NCBI RefSeq assembly: GCF_900106835.1
Contig: NZ_FNNR01000003.1
Span: forward strand, 320,381 to 384,380
Reading direction: 5' to 3'
DNA length: 64,000 bases
Source: Arthrobacter sp. cf158
Lineage (GTDB): Bacteria; Actinomycetota; Actinomycetes; Actinomycetales; Micrococcaceae
Below are positions 17,727 to 26,048 of the stretch, piece by piece. Made by a program: the position numbers and the translations under genes. The first letter of the stretch is position 1. Each line of letters starts with the position of its first letter. The notes below the pieces were generated by a model, which did not search any database, was not told the origin of the DNA, and worked only from the letters and a program-made list of their open reading frames with translations.

Positions 17727-18547
17727 CACGGCCTTTCTTGCTGGTTGTTTGATTCCTGGTACGGACTCCCGGACTGCTCTGCGGCATCCGGAGATGCCGT
17801 GGCAGCCGGGCGCCCGGTAGGTATGTGGGTGGTGCAAACGTGTCCGCCCTGGGCGAGAGTGGATAGGCGCCGGACATCGACGCCCACCAGGCGGGAGAAA
17901 ACCTTGGTCTCGGTATCGCAAAACACCGGGAACTCCGCAGCAAGGCGTTGGATGGGGCAATGCCCCTGGCAAAGCTGCACGCTGGACAGCGCTGCCGGCA
18001 GGGGCGATTTGGCCTCAATGGAGTGGGCAGAGGCAACAAAACCGTCGCGACTGAGGGCCTTGGACAGTGCCATGGCCCGCGCTGTGATGTCATCCCCGGC
18101 AGCTTCGACGTCCGGGGCATAACGGCGCTCCATGTCGGAGAAACGTTCCTCCGCATACTCGCGGACGGCGTCTTCCCCGGCGAGTTCCTGGAGGCGCCTG
18201 AGGGCTGAACTGGCAATATTCAGGTAATCGTCGCCGAGTCGGGATTGTCCCTGGGAGCTGAGGACATAGCGGCGGGCGGGTCGCCCTGCGCCGGAACCTG
18301 CCTTGGCTACGCGCTTGACCTCGATCTCACCGCTGCGTTCCAAATGGTCAAGATGCCTGCGAACCGCGGCGGGCGTGAATCCGAGGAGGTCGCCGAGTTC
18401 GGCGGCGCTCACTGGACCATTTTCGAGCACGGCGCTGAGGACGCGGTCCCGGGTGCGGTCATCCGCGTCCGGCAGCGCAGGCGAGGCGACCAGGGCCTCT
18501 GCCGCTGCAGCATGCCGTTGTGAAGGCATGGAAACTGGACTGCTCAT
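17726..18547 (-). CDS. sufR: SufR-like Fe-S-sensing transcriptional regulator
   Basis: About 273 residues. The N-terminal winged helix-turn-helix ([20 protein letters not shown]) is followed by a C-terminal sensor with Cys residues in LCQGHCP, VFCDTE and HVCTTH, matching the cluster-binding Cys set of SufR proteins. In characterised relatives the cluster-loaded form represses the suf operon. The start is uncertain: ATG 18547 is used, GTG 18556 and ATG 18529 are alternatives, and none has a clear ribosome-binding site. It is the first gene of the operon and diverges from an ABC exporter, as in M. tuberculosis (Rv1460). Confidence 0.88.
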   Translation of the reverse strand: MSSPVSMPSQRHAAAAEALVASPALPDADDRTRDRVLSAVLENGPVSAAELGDLLGFTPAAVRRHLDHLERSGEIEVKRVAKAGSGAGRPARRYVLSSQGQSRLGDDYLNIASSALRRLQELAGEDAVREYAEERFSDMERRYAPDVEAAGDDITARAMALSKALSRDGFVASAHSIEAKSPLPAALSSVQLCQGHCPIQRLAAEFPVFCDTETKVFSRLVGVDVRRLSTLAQGGHVCTTHIPTGRPAATASPDAAEQSGSPYQESNNQQERP

Positions 18548-18644
18548 GGAATACACAACACAATCATGTCGTAATTTGTTTCATGCATCCAGTAAGGCAA
18601 GACTGACCTGGGCTCCCTGCCAAGTGTGACCGTACTACTTCCCG

Positions 18645-18650
18645 TAGAAT
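18645..18650 (+). promoter_or_regulatory. -10 element of the ABC exporter ATPase gene
   Basis: TAGAAT lies exactly six bases before the GTG at 18657 with no ribosome-binding site in between, predicting a leaderless message. Confidence 0.5.
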
Positions 18651-18656
18651 ACTCTG

Positions 18657-19622
18657 GTGCGATCCCCTGATTCCCCTGTCCTCACCATAGATGGACTCAT
18701 TAAGGATGTAGGCCCCCTGGCCTCCCTTGACGGCAAAATGCTCCGGGTGGTCAGTGGACTGTCCATGGTGGCCGAGCGAGGCCAAGTCACCGCGCTGTTG
18801 GGAGCGAACGGCGCCGGGAAGACCACCACGCTGGAGTGCGCCCAAGGTCTGCAGAAGCGAACCGGGGGGACCATTTCCCTGCTGGGCGCAGACCCTGATA
18901 CCGCCGGTGCCGGCCTGCGGTCCCGCGTCGGTGTGATGCTCCAGGACGGTGGCTTGCCGCCGTCGGCCCGTCCTATCCCGCTGTTGCGACACGTTGCCGG
19001 CATGTACCGAAACCCGATGAATATCGATGCCCTGGTGGAACGCCTCGGCATCAACCAGTTCAGCCGGACCAATGTGCGCCGCCTGTCGGGCGGCCAGAAA
19101 CAACGGCTGGCGCTGGCAGCCGCACTGGTGGGAAACCCCGAGATCCTCTTCCTCGACGAGCCCAGTGCAGGGTTGGACCCACAATCCCGCCAGATGGTTT
19201 TCGACTTGATCGCCGAACTTCGGGACGCCGGTATGGGCATCGTCCTCACCACGCACCTGATGGACGACGCCGAACGCCTGGCTGACTACGTGTACATCAT
19301 TGATGGCGGTCACAACGTGGTGGAGGGGACCGTTTCCGAGCTCCTCAAGCATGACCACACGGCCGGGGCCGCCATCACTGATCGCACCCTGTACTTCGAC
19401 GCCCCGGCCGGACTCGAGTTCGCCGGAGTTCTCAGAGCGGGCCTGCAAGTATCGGAAACGCGCTCCGGTAGTTACTCCATCACAGGCGAACTCACGCCGC
19501 GGGATCTGGCAACGCTGACTGCCTGGTGGGCGGAACGGAACATCATGCCTGCCTCACTGCGCCTGGAAGCCCGAAGCCTGGAAGACGTGTTCCTGGATAT
19601 TTCCGGAAGGGACCTCCGATGA
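18657..19622 (+). CDS. ABC transporter ATP-binding protein
   Basis: A 321-residue single ATPase of the multidrug/DrrA-like export class. Walker A is at 49-57 (GANGAGKTT), the signature is LSGGQKQR and the Walker B region FLDEPSAGLDPQ. The C-terminal third is the extension usual in this class. It overlaps its permease by four bases (ATGA). The ATPase-permease-ctaA order next to sufR is conserved in actinobacteria (Rv1458c-Rv1456c region), which hints at a link with heme or oxidase biogenesis, but the cargo is unknown. Confidence 0.85.
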   Translation: MRSPDSPVLTIDGLIKDVGPLASLDGKMLRVVSGLSMVAERGQVTALLGANGAGKTTTLECAQGLQKRTGGTISLLGADPDTAGAGLRSRVGVMLQDGGLPPSARPIPLLRHVAGMYRNPMNIDALVERLGINQFSRTNVRRLSGGQKQRLALAAALVGNPEILFLDEPSAGLDPQSRQMVFDLIAELRDAGMGIVLTTHLMDDAERLADYVYIIDGGHNVVEGTVSELLKHDHTAGAAITDRTLYFDAPAGLEFAGVLRAGLQVSETRSGSYSITGELTPRDLATLTAWWAERNIMPASLRLEARSLEDVFLDISGRDLR

Positions 19623-20383
19623 GCAAGCTCCTCTCCCCCAACGCCGGACCGGCGTCACTGCCCCGCCGGATCGTTCAACAGGGGCGGTACGAGACCATCA
19701 CTATGCTGCGGAACGGCGAGCAACTCATTCTCGCGATCGTCCTGCCCTTGATGGCCTTGGTGGGGCTGGTAGTCACTCCACTGCTTGATGGTCTGGGTGG
19801 AACCCGTGTTGACGTGGCCACCCCGGGAATCCTGGCTCTGTGCGCCATGTCCACGGCCTTTACCGGCCAAGGCATTGCTACCGGATTTGATCGTCGCTAC
19901 GGAGTCCTTCGCTTCCTGTCCACCACGCCCCTGGGCAGGGGCGGGCTCATAGCCGGAAAAATCCTCGCTGTGCTGGTGGTCCTCCTTCTCCAGGTAGTAG
20001 TGGTTGGAGTCATCGCCGGCTTCCTGGGCTGGCAGCCGCGGCTCGAGGCGTGGCCCGCGGGAATCGGGTTGCTGGTGCTTGGCGCCGCCGCCTTCACAGC
20101 ACTTGGCCTGCTGGTTGCGGGCACGGTTCGTCCTGAAGCAACCCTGGCCATCACCAACCTGCTGTGGATCCTGCTGGGCGCGCTTGGTGGGATTGTGGTG
20201 CCGTCCGAACGGCTCCCTTCTGCGGTCCAGGGAATCGTCCAGTTCCTGCCTTCAGGAGCGTTGGGCCAAGCCCTCAGAGACGCGTTCTTGCTGGGAGCCG
20301 TACCATTTCCCGCTGTCTTGATCCTCTTGCTGTGGACTGTCCTGGCCGGGGCCGCAGCCATCCGCTGGTTCAAGTGGAACTAA
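19619..20383 (+). CDS. ABC-2 type transporter permease
   Basis: A 254-residue protein with about six hydrophobic segments starting near residue 35 and a C-terminal helix ending in IRWFKWN. It is the membrane partner of the preceding ATPase, with which it overlaps by ATGA. The ATG at 19619 removes a spurious upstream extension. The exported substrate is not evident. Confidence 0.85.
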   Translation: MSKLLSPNAGPASLPRRIVQQGRYETITMLRNGEQLILAIVLPLMALVGLVVTPLLDGLGGTRVDVATPGILALCAMSTAFTGQGIATGFDRRYGVLRFLSTTPLGRGGLIAGKILAVLVVLLLQVVVVGVIAGFLGWQPRLEAWPAGIGLLVLGAAAFTALGLLVAGTVRPEATLAITNLLWILLGALGGIVVPSERLPSAVQGIVQFLPSGALGQALRDAFLLGAVPFPAVLILLLWTVLAGAAAIRWFKWN

Positions 20384-20429
20384 CCAACCTGGCACCGACA
20401 ACAATGCAGAACTGAGAAGTGAGAAAACT

Positions 20430-21386
20430 GTGAGCACGGCATCGCGCCTTCCCAAGACCATCCAGCGGTTCACGTCCAAGTTGCCCACCGAGGTCAACAA
20501 AGCCGTACGTAGACTGGCTTTGCTGTCACTCATTGGACAGACAGTACTGGTGGTCACCGGTGGTGCAGTGCGCCTTACGGCCTCCGGCCTTGGTTGCCCT
20601 ACGTGGCCGCGATGCACCAGCGACTCGCTGGTCAACACCCCTGAGATGGGTGTTCACGGGTTCATTGAATTCGGCAACCGCCTCCTCACGTTCGCCCTCG
20701 CAGCTGTCGCAGCCCTGATGTTGGTGTACTTGTGGAACCTGCGCAAGCAGCGCCGAGACCTGTTCATGCTTGCCCTGGGTCTGTTGGCAAGCATCCCCAC
20801 GCAGGCGGTTATCGGCGGTATCACAGTACTGTCGGGCCTGAACCCTTGGGTGGTGGGCCTGCATTTCCTCGTGTCCATGGCCTTGGTCGTCTTCTCAACC
20901 TTGCTGGTCAACCGCGCTTACGGGCGCACGGGGGGCTTCATGAACAGGACATTGCAGTCCCTCCCGGGCATTGCCCGGCCCCTGACCATGGCTGTTGCGG
21001 TCTTCGCTGCCATTGCCGTGATGCTGGGTGTAGTGGTGACTGGCGCCGGCCCGCACGCCGGGGATGCGGATGCACCGCGCAACGACCTCGACTGGGACCT
21101 CTTCTCCCACATACATGCGGTTCCTGCGTACCTCATCACCGCAGGCACACTTTTCGCCGTGTATCTGGTGGTCCGGCACAAGATCGGTGGTCCTTTCCGT
21201 ACCGCCACGTATCTCCTGCTCGGCGTGACGTTGCTGCAGGCTGTCATTGGCTTCACGCAGTACTACAACGGCATCCCTGCATTGCTTGTAGGCGCTCACA
21301 TGCTCGGCGCAGCCCTGCTGATGAGTGCTGCCACCAACGCAGCGGACGTGGCAAAGTCCAGCCCGGTCCACCAACAGGTGTCCTAG
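20430..21386 (+). CDS. ctaA: Heme A synthase CtaA (COX15 family)
   Basis: A 318-residue membrane protein with seven to eight hydrophobic segments. The N-terminal TGGAVRLTASGLGCP with a nearby second Cys (WPRCT) is the conserved extracytoplasmic loop of bacterial CtaA. His residues at helix ends (for example HGFIEFGNR, HFLVSMAL, HIHAVPAYL) fit heme ligation. It oxidises heme O to heme A for aa3-type oxidase. The GTG start is at 20430. Its TAG stop overlaps the stop of the convergent ABC gene within CTAG. The heme O synthase ctaB lies 4.7 kb away. Confidence 0.9.
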   Translation: MSTASRLPKTIQRFTSKLPTEVNKAVRRLALLSLIGQTVLVVTGGAVRLTASGLGCPTWPRCTSDSLVNTPEMGVHGFIEFGNRLLTFALAAVAALMLVYLWNLRKQRRDLFMLALGLLASIPTQAVIGGITVLSGLNPWVVGLHFLVSMALVVFSTLLVNRAYGRTGGFMNRTLQSLPGIARPLTMAVAVFAAIAVMLGVVVTGAGPHAGDADAPRNDLDWDLFSHIHAVPAYLITAGTLFAVYLVVRHKIGGPFRTATYLLLGVTLLQAVIGFTQYYNGIPALLVGAHMLGAALLMSAATNAADVAKSSPVHQQVS

Positions 21387-23350
21387 GCGCGAATGAGTTG
21401 GGCGGGGTTGGACTGCATGGCCAGTACGGCCGGGTAGACGGCGGACAGGATGCCGCTGGCGAGCCCCGCTCCAACACCCCACAACGACGCATACCAAGGG
21501 ATCGCTGATGCCCAGCCCTGACTTGACGCGTAGGCCTGTACAGCCCCCATGCCCACAGCTGCGCCCGCAGCACCGCCCAAGGCTCCCACCACTGCCCCTT
21601 CGGTGACGAACATCGATGCCAGTACTCCGCGTCGCATGCCCAGAGCGAGCCGGAGTGCAATCTCGCTTGATCGCGTCAGCACGCCCAAATACATGGTGGT
21701 TCCGGCGCTGAGACTGGCCATGGCGAGCAATACCACTGAAACGATGGCCACCAGCCTGCCGAGGTCCGAATTGATCCCTTGCTTGAGCTCGCGCAGATCC
21801 GCCACGGTCTGCACCTTCACGTTGCCGGGATCGCTCGGCTGGAGCGCTTTCGGCAGCGCCTCCGCTATGGCGGCCGGCATCCCTGGAGTGGTTCGAAGGA
21901 CCAGGCTCGCTGCGACGTTGCTGGCCGAGGGATAGGATCCAATACCCACCAGGACCGCTGCCGGCAGAACTGGGTCCCGGCCCGGGTCGTCAATAATTCC
22001 CACCACTGGGACGGGCTGGCCATACAGCCACACCACGACGCCGGGTCCTGGCTTTGCGGCTCCCAGTTGGTCGGCGGCTTCCCGGCCCAGGATGGCAACG
22101 GGTCCCCCGAACGACTGGTCGAGCAGGGCGGCGTCGCCGAAAGAGACCGTTGCGCCTTGGAGGCGAAGGTAGGCAGAGTCAATTACCCGTACGGCTCCGT
22201 TGAATATCGGTTGTTCGGGAAATGTGGCGGGGCGGAACGTTGATGGCTGCACCACCGACGATGAGAGCTCGGCAATGACGCCGGCATCGTGAACACCGAA
22301 AAGTCCCGCGGATGCCTGGAGATCGTTCCTGACGGCCTCCCATGATGCATAACCTCCCTCGCGCGTCACCCGTACTTCGTCTCTTGCGGCTGCGTCGATC
22401 CGAGCAGATACCTTGACGGAGGCGCTCTCGCTGAGACCGATGGCCGCTACCAGCCCTCCGCTGCCCAGAAGGAATGCCATGATCAGCAAGAGGGCCTTGG
22501 CGGGACGAACCGTGAGCGCGGACAGTGCGTCAGCAATAACATCCGCGGCCTCGTGGCGTCGGCGCCGGACGAAGGTGGGTTTGTCCTTTCCTCGAACGGG
22601 AACCGAATCTTTTGGAATGACGAGGCGGTTCCGGTGCTCACCTGTGTCCTTGACGATGGCTCCATCGCGCATGGTGATGATGCGGTCCGCAGCTTTGGCA
22701 ATGTCCGGATCGTGGGTCACCATGGCCACGGTGGTTCCAGAGTCACTGAGCTCGCGCAGGTGGTGGATGACGATCTCGCCGTTCGCCGTGTCCAGGCTGC
22801 CCGTGGGTTCGTCGGCTAGTACTACCCTGGGCGTGCCCATTACTGCCCTGGCAATGGCGAGCCGTTGCCGCTCTCCCCCGGACAAAAGCGCAGCCGGGAT
22901 CGCGGCCCTGCCCGCAAGGCCAAATCTGGCAAGGGCCGGTATGACCAGTTGTTTCTGAACACCAATCCCAATTCCCCGTGCGCGCAGGCCCAGCACGGCA
23001 TTCCGGGCTGCTGCGTCCCGCCCCACCATGTGTGATTCCTGAAAGACGAAACCAAAAACGTCTGCCCGCCGTTGCGCTCTCTGCTTCTGGTTAAGTCCTT
23101 GGACGTCTGCACCATCGATCAGATACACACCGCGCGTCGGTGTGTCCAGGAGTCCGAGAATGTTGAGCAGGGTCGACTTTCCCGAACCCGAGGGACCGAC
23201 GATAGCGACGAACTCACCCTCCTGGATGTCCAGAGACACATCGTCCAGGGCCTTCGCTCCGGAAAACAGCCGATCCACTGCACGCAAGCTGAGAATCGGC
23301 TGGCGTTGTTCGGGATCAGGCGATCCCGGGGAAGATACGGGAGTGCTCAT
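21383..23350 (-). CDS. MacB-like ABC transporter, ATPase fused to permease
   Basis: A 655-residue polypeptide. The N-terminal ATPase (about 20-240) has Walker A 52-60 (GPSGSGKST), LSGGERQ and LADEPTGSLD. After a membrane helix (about 285-308) comes a large extracytoplasmic MacB_PCD-like domain, then three C-terminal helices with an FtsX-type end. MacB-type proteins act as dimers that expel peptides or lipids mechanically rather than by a classical channel. It overlaps the adaptor gene by ATGA (23347-23350). With the adaptor, lipoprotein and secreted crystallin-like protein it forms a four-gene operon. Confidence 0.85.
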   Translation of the reverse strand: MSTPVSSPGSPDPEQRQPILSLRAVDRLFSGAKALDDVSLDIQEGEFVAIVGPSGSGKSTLLNILGLLDTPTRGVYLIDGADVQGLNQKQRAQRRADVFGFVFQESHMVGRDAAARNAVLGLRARGIGIGVQKQLVIPALARFGLAGRAAIPAALLSGGERQRLAIARAVMGTPRVVLADEPTGSLDTANGEIVIHHLRELSDSGTTVAMVTHDPDIAKAADRIITMRDGAIVKDTGEHRNRLVIPKDSVPVRGKDKPTFVRRRRHEAADVIADALSALTVRPAKALLLIMAFLLGSGGLVAAIGLSESASVKVSARIDAAARDEVRVTREGGYASWEAVRNDLQASAGLFGVHDAGVIAELSSSVVQPSTFRPATFPEQPIFNGAVRVIDSAYLRLQGATVSFGDAALLDQSFGGPVAILGREAADQLGAAKPGPGVVVWLYGQPVPVVGIIDDPGRDPVLPAAVLVGIGSYPSASNVAASLVLRTTPGMPAAIAEALPKALQPSDPGNVKVQTVADLRELKQGINSDLGRLVAIVSVVLLAMASLSAGTTMYLGVLTRSSEIALRLALGMRRGVLASMFVTEGAVVGALGGAAGAAVGMGAVQAYASSQGWASAIPWYASLWGVGAGLASGILSAVYPAVLAMQSNPAQLIRA

Positions 23351-24489
23351 TGCAGCTTGACCTCGTCCCCAACAGCCAGTCCGTCGACGTCAGCGATGGC
23401 CACCCAACCGTCCGCCTGCGCTGTGATGTTAACGTCCAATCGTCGGGACTCGCCGTTCCCCTCAACCAGGAGGTAGGGCTTACCACTCTCTTGTCGAATG
23501 GCTATCAGCGGAACGGCCAAGGACTCCATGGCCGCGCTGCCTGCAGTGACGGTGACTGATTGGCCGGCCGCGAATCCCTGTGTCCCCGGTGGCAGAGTCA
23601 CGGTGATGTCTTTTCCTGGAAATTCGTTCGTACTTGGGTCCCCCTCCCGAAAGCTGCTGACCTGCGCCACGGCTGTCTCCAGGACTGTGGATCCTGCCCT
23701 GACCGTTGCAGGCATGCCCACAGGGAATTGTTCCGCTTGGACAACATCGGCCCGGGCCACAATTGAGTCGGCGGCGACATTGATCCGTGCCACGATCCCA
23801 TCCTCTGCCAGAATGGCACCAGGCCCAGCTATGAACGCGATCGTCCCGGTGTCACCGGGTACCTGCATGAATTCCCGCCAGTGGAACACGACGTCTGACG
23901 GGGATGCCTTGGCTGAAGGACCAAACTCCGTGGGTGCCTGAAACCCCGCCGCCTTGTACCAGAAACCCAATGCCTGCTGGGTTGGCAGATCAAAGGTTCC
24001 TGTTACGGGACACCCATAACCCAACGAGGCCAAGCCGGTCTGAAGGGCCTCCACATCGGGTCCCGTGTCACCGTGGGTGATGTCCCTGTATAACGGGACA
24101 CTGGCGGGCAGGATCAGTAAAGGTCTGCCGGACACGACGGCCAGCAATTCTCCTGGGACAACCAGGCTTCCGGCCTCTTTGGCCGCTGATGTCACCACCA
24201 GCCTGTCAACACCATCGGCAAGGCTTGCCCTAAGAACGGCCTGTGCTCCCGCGATGACTTTTCCTGCAACGACCGTCTGTTTAACCACCGCCCGACGCTC
24301 CACGGTTGCCGACACTGGAACAACGACCGCCAGGGACGGCGTCGGCTCCGCCCCTGCCATGCTGGAACCACCGGCCCAGTACGCGGCGCCCAACCCTGCC
24401 AGCACAACAAGAACCGCCACGGGAATCAGCCACCAACGCGGAACACGCCGCATGGCACGGGTAAACTTCAGTGACTCAGAGCCTTGCAT
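23347..24489 (-). CDS. Membrane-anchored adaptor with peptidoglycan-binding domain
   Basis: About 380 residues. A single N-terminal helix (WWLIPVAVLVVLAGLGAAYW) anchors an extracytoplasmic protein. A PG_binding_1-like segment (GDTGPDVEALQTGLASLGY) is inserted between beta-rich halves resembling periplasmic adaptors of the HlyD/MacA class. Such adaptors occur next to MacB-like transporters in Gram-positive actinobacteria, where the cell-wall domain may dock the complex. The start is uncertain: ATG 24489 overlaps the lipoprotein gene by 14 bases, with ATG 24453 or a longer form from 24525 as alternatives. Confidence 0.75.
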   Translation of the reverse strand: MQGSESLKFTRAMRRVPRWWLIPVAVLVVLAGLGAAYWAGGSSMAGAEPTPSLAVVVPVSATVERRAVVKQTVVAGKVIAGAQAVLRASLADGVDRLVVTSAAKEAGSLVVPGELLAVVSGRPLLILPASVPLYRDITHGDTGPDVEALQTGLASLGYGCPVTGTFDLPTQQALGFWYKAAGFQAPTEFGPSAKASPSDVVFHWREFMQVPGDTGTIAFIAGPGAILAEDGIVARINVAADSIVARADVVQAEQFPVGMPATVRAGSTVLETAVAQVSSFREGDPSTNEFPGKDITVTLPPGTQGFAAGQSVTVTAGSAAMESLAVPLIAIRQESGKPYLLVEGNGESRRLDVNITAQADGWVAIADVDGLAVGDEVKLQ

Positions 24490-25381
24490 CAGCCACGCCG
24501 TGATCCCGCAGTATCTGCTTTGCATGCTCCACTGCAGCCGCCTTCTCTTCTGCCAAGGCGTTGAGTTGTGCTTGATGGTCCTTCATCTGTGCTGCCTGAT
24601 ACTGCGCCAGAATGTCATAAGGTTTTCCTGCTCCGCCACTGGCCTCCTTACAATCAAGGTCCAACAAGGCACCACGAATCTCGTCTTCCTTGGAGCCGCT
24701 CGACTTTAGGTTCCACGAACCTTCCTCGGCAACCTTGAGGCCCTTGGCGGCGACGCACTCCTCCCAGCCCTGCCGGAAGGCTACGTAGTCCGAATCGCGT
24801 TCAGTTAGTGCCACAGCGTTGCGCGTGATCTGGTTTTGCAGAGACGTGTCGCCGGCCAGGCCCTCAAGGAGTTCAGGCAACCCAGCGCGCCCCACCGAAC
24901 TGGTGCACTTCACTTCCATTGCCTGTTGCTGTGCGCTGAGGGGAGGGCGCTCCGGTTGTTCATCCATCACACCCGGAATCATGCGGATCTCCGGCATGGC
25001 ACCATTACGCGCGGCCAGGGAACGGGACCACTGACCATATCTATAGTCCTGCAGAGCCTTGCCTCCGCCTCCCCAGGGTGCAACCGTGAAGCCCGCGTCC
25101 TCGACGCAGTCGTAAATGAGGAAGGCAACCGCCGTATTGACCATGACGTTCTCGCGGTCTGAGTACCAGTAGGCACTCATGGGGAGAACCACCTCACCGG
25201 TTGTTTCGTTGAGGGATGCCCTTGCCCCGGCACCGGCGGAACGATCGACGGACGGCAAGCTGGCGGTGGCAGGTTCGATGGGCGGTGCCGCTGACGGGGC
25301 GGAACAGGCCGTGGTGAGACTCACCACAACAGCCAGCGACACGGCAATCTGCACGATGGATCCAAGGGTGGGAGGTCGCAA
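24476..25381 (-). CDS. Predicted lipoprotein of unknown function
   Basis: A 301-residue protein with a lipoprotein signal: a hydrophobic stretch and lipobox LTTAC with Cys26 as the acylated residue. Four further Cys residues lie in CVEDAG, VKCTSS, ECVAAKG and LDCKEA contexts; the CVxxxG pattern appears twice and suggests an internal repeat stabilised by disulfides. The C-terminus is helical and charged. The probable start is TTG, two bases after the stop of the secreted crystallin-like gene, so it is a clear operon member. An immunity or chaperone role for the secreted partner is possible but not shown. Confidence 0.7.
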   Translation of the reverse strand: MRPPTLGSIVQIAVSLAVVVSLTTACSAPSAAPPIEPATASLPSVDRSAGAGARASLNETTGEVVLPMSAYWYSDRENVMVNTAVAFLIYDCVEDAGFTVAPWGGGGKALQDYRYGQWSRSLAARNGAMPEIRMIPGVMDEQPERPPLSAQQQAMEVKCTSSVGRAGLPELLEGLAGDTSLQNQITRNAVALTERDSDYVAFRQGWEECVAAKGLKVAEEGSWNLKSSGSKEDEIRGALLDLDCKEASGGAGKPYDILAQYQAAQMKDHQAQLNALAEEKAAAVEHAKQILRDHGVADARL

Positions 25382-25383
25382 GG

Positions 25384-25764
25384 CTAGCCCCAGATGCTGG
25401 AGATCTCGTCGTCCCAGTTCACGCCTGAATACATTGACACGCCCCGAAGATCGTTCACTGCGTTGCCACCACGGAAAATGACGGCATGGCCCGAGTAGTT
25501 GAGGTCCCGGTACAGATAGACGTAGGGCGATTGAACGTTCGCCGGCGGGCCAATGACGATCGAACTGGCCTTATCGTTTGCTGCGTCACCCACATATGAT
25601 GCGACCCAGTTATAGGACCGCTGTGTTCCTGTGAACCAGTAGTCGTCATAGAGACATACACGCGCCGTGGAGCATGCCGGTGCGGCTTGGGCGGCAGTCA
25701 CCCCGGTCAGGACTGACGCTGAAGCCACTGTCATAATTCCGGCTGTACGAAGGATTGCTTTCAC
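25384..25764 (-). CDS. Secreted beta/gamma-crystallin-like (peptidase inhibitor I36-like) protein
   Basis: A 126-residue precursor with a Sec signal peptide (about 1-28, ending AQA). The mature part has two motifs of the form (N/D)(N/D)xx(S/T)S, NDKASS at 63-68 and DDEISS at 118-123, the calcium-binding signature of beta/gamma-crystallin domains. It also has two Greek-key-like halves rich in Tyr and Gly (CLYDDYWFTG, YLYRDLNYSG). Cys31 and Cys37 could form a disulfide. The family includes the I36 metalloprotease inhibitors of Streptomyces. It is first in a tight operon with a lipoprotein and MacB-like exporter. GTG start with GGGGAA upstream. Confidence 0.78.
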   Translation of the reverse strand: MKAILRTAGIMTVASASVLTGVTAAQAAPACSTARVCLYDDYWFTGTQRSYNWVASYVGDAANDKASSIVIGPPANVQSPYVYLYRDLNYSGHAVIFRGGNAVNDLRGVSMYSGVNWDDEISSIWG

Positions 25765-25833
25765 TGTTTTCCCCAGTGCTCGAGGTGATTGGAACAGCTT
25801 TGTTCCACCACGAACGCTAAGCGCCTACGCCCA

Positions 25834-25929
25834 CCACCTAGACGCAAGAACTCAAACTAGGTGACGTTTAGCGGCAAATTTGAGTGCTCAACAGTCAAAT
25901 CTAGGTGGTTGCGGGAGGTCTCTAGGTGG
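25834..25929. repeat. Cluster of CTAGGTG(G/A) motifs upstream of the crystallin-like operon
   Basis: The 8-mer CCACCTAG occurs at 25834-25841, and its inverse CTAGGTGG at 25901-25908 and 25922-25929, with CTAGGTGA at 25857-25864. The first and second form an inverted repeat with a 15-base spacer. Two copies are also preceded by TCAAA. The cluster lies 70-165 bases upstream of the secreted protein gene and could be an operator for a dimeric regulator. Confidence 0.6.
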
Positions 25930-25977
25930 CGGCCCGTCCCTTCCTGGAGCATCAGAAGTTCTGTCCTGGAGAACCAG

Positions 25978-26025
25978 AAAAGGTTCGACGCCGGCACTCA
26001 GGTGAGTACCGGCGTCGAACCTTTT
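25978..26025. terminator. Long bidirectional terminator after ctaB
   Basis: Arms 25978-25999 and 26004-26025 pair almost perfectly (one C-A mismatch) and end in A4 on the left and T5 on the right. It lies 24 bases past the ctaB stop and is the strongest hairpin of the region, insulating ctaB from the accessory operon to its left. Confidence 0.9.
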
Positions 26026-26048
26026 TGCTGTGGGGGCTGGCGCTTGGC

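Noticed and set aside
16260..18122. 620-codon rightward open frame opposite sufB
   Set aside because: It mirrors sufB/sufR codons on the other strand; composition is typical of a high-GC antisense frame and no motif is present.
18548..18656. SufR operator in the sufR/ABC divergent region
   Set aside because: ACACA and ATG-containing imperfect repeats are visible but none clearly matches a known SufR site, so no operator is called.
21383..25764. Recent horizontal transfer by a mobile element into the ctaA-ctaB interval
   Set aside because: No integrase, transposase, tRNA or flanking direct repeat is visible; only the gene content suggests an accessory insertion.
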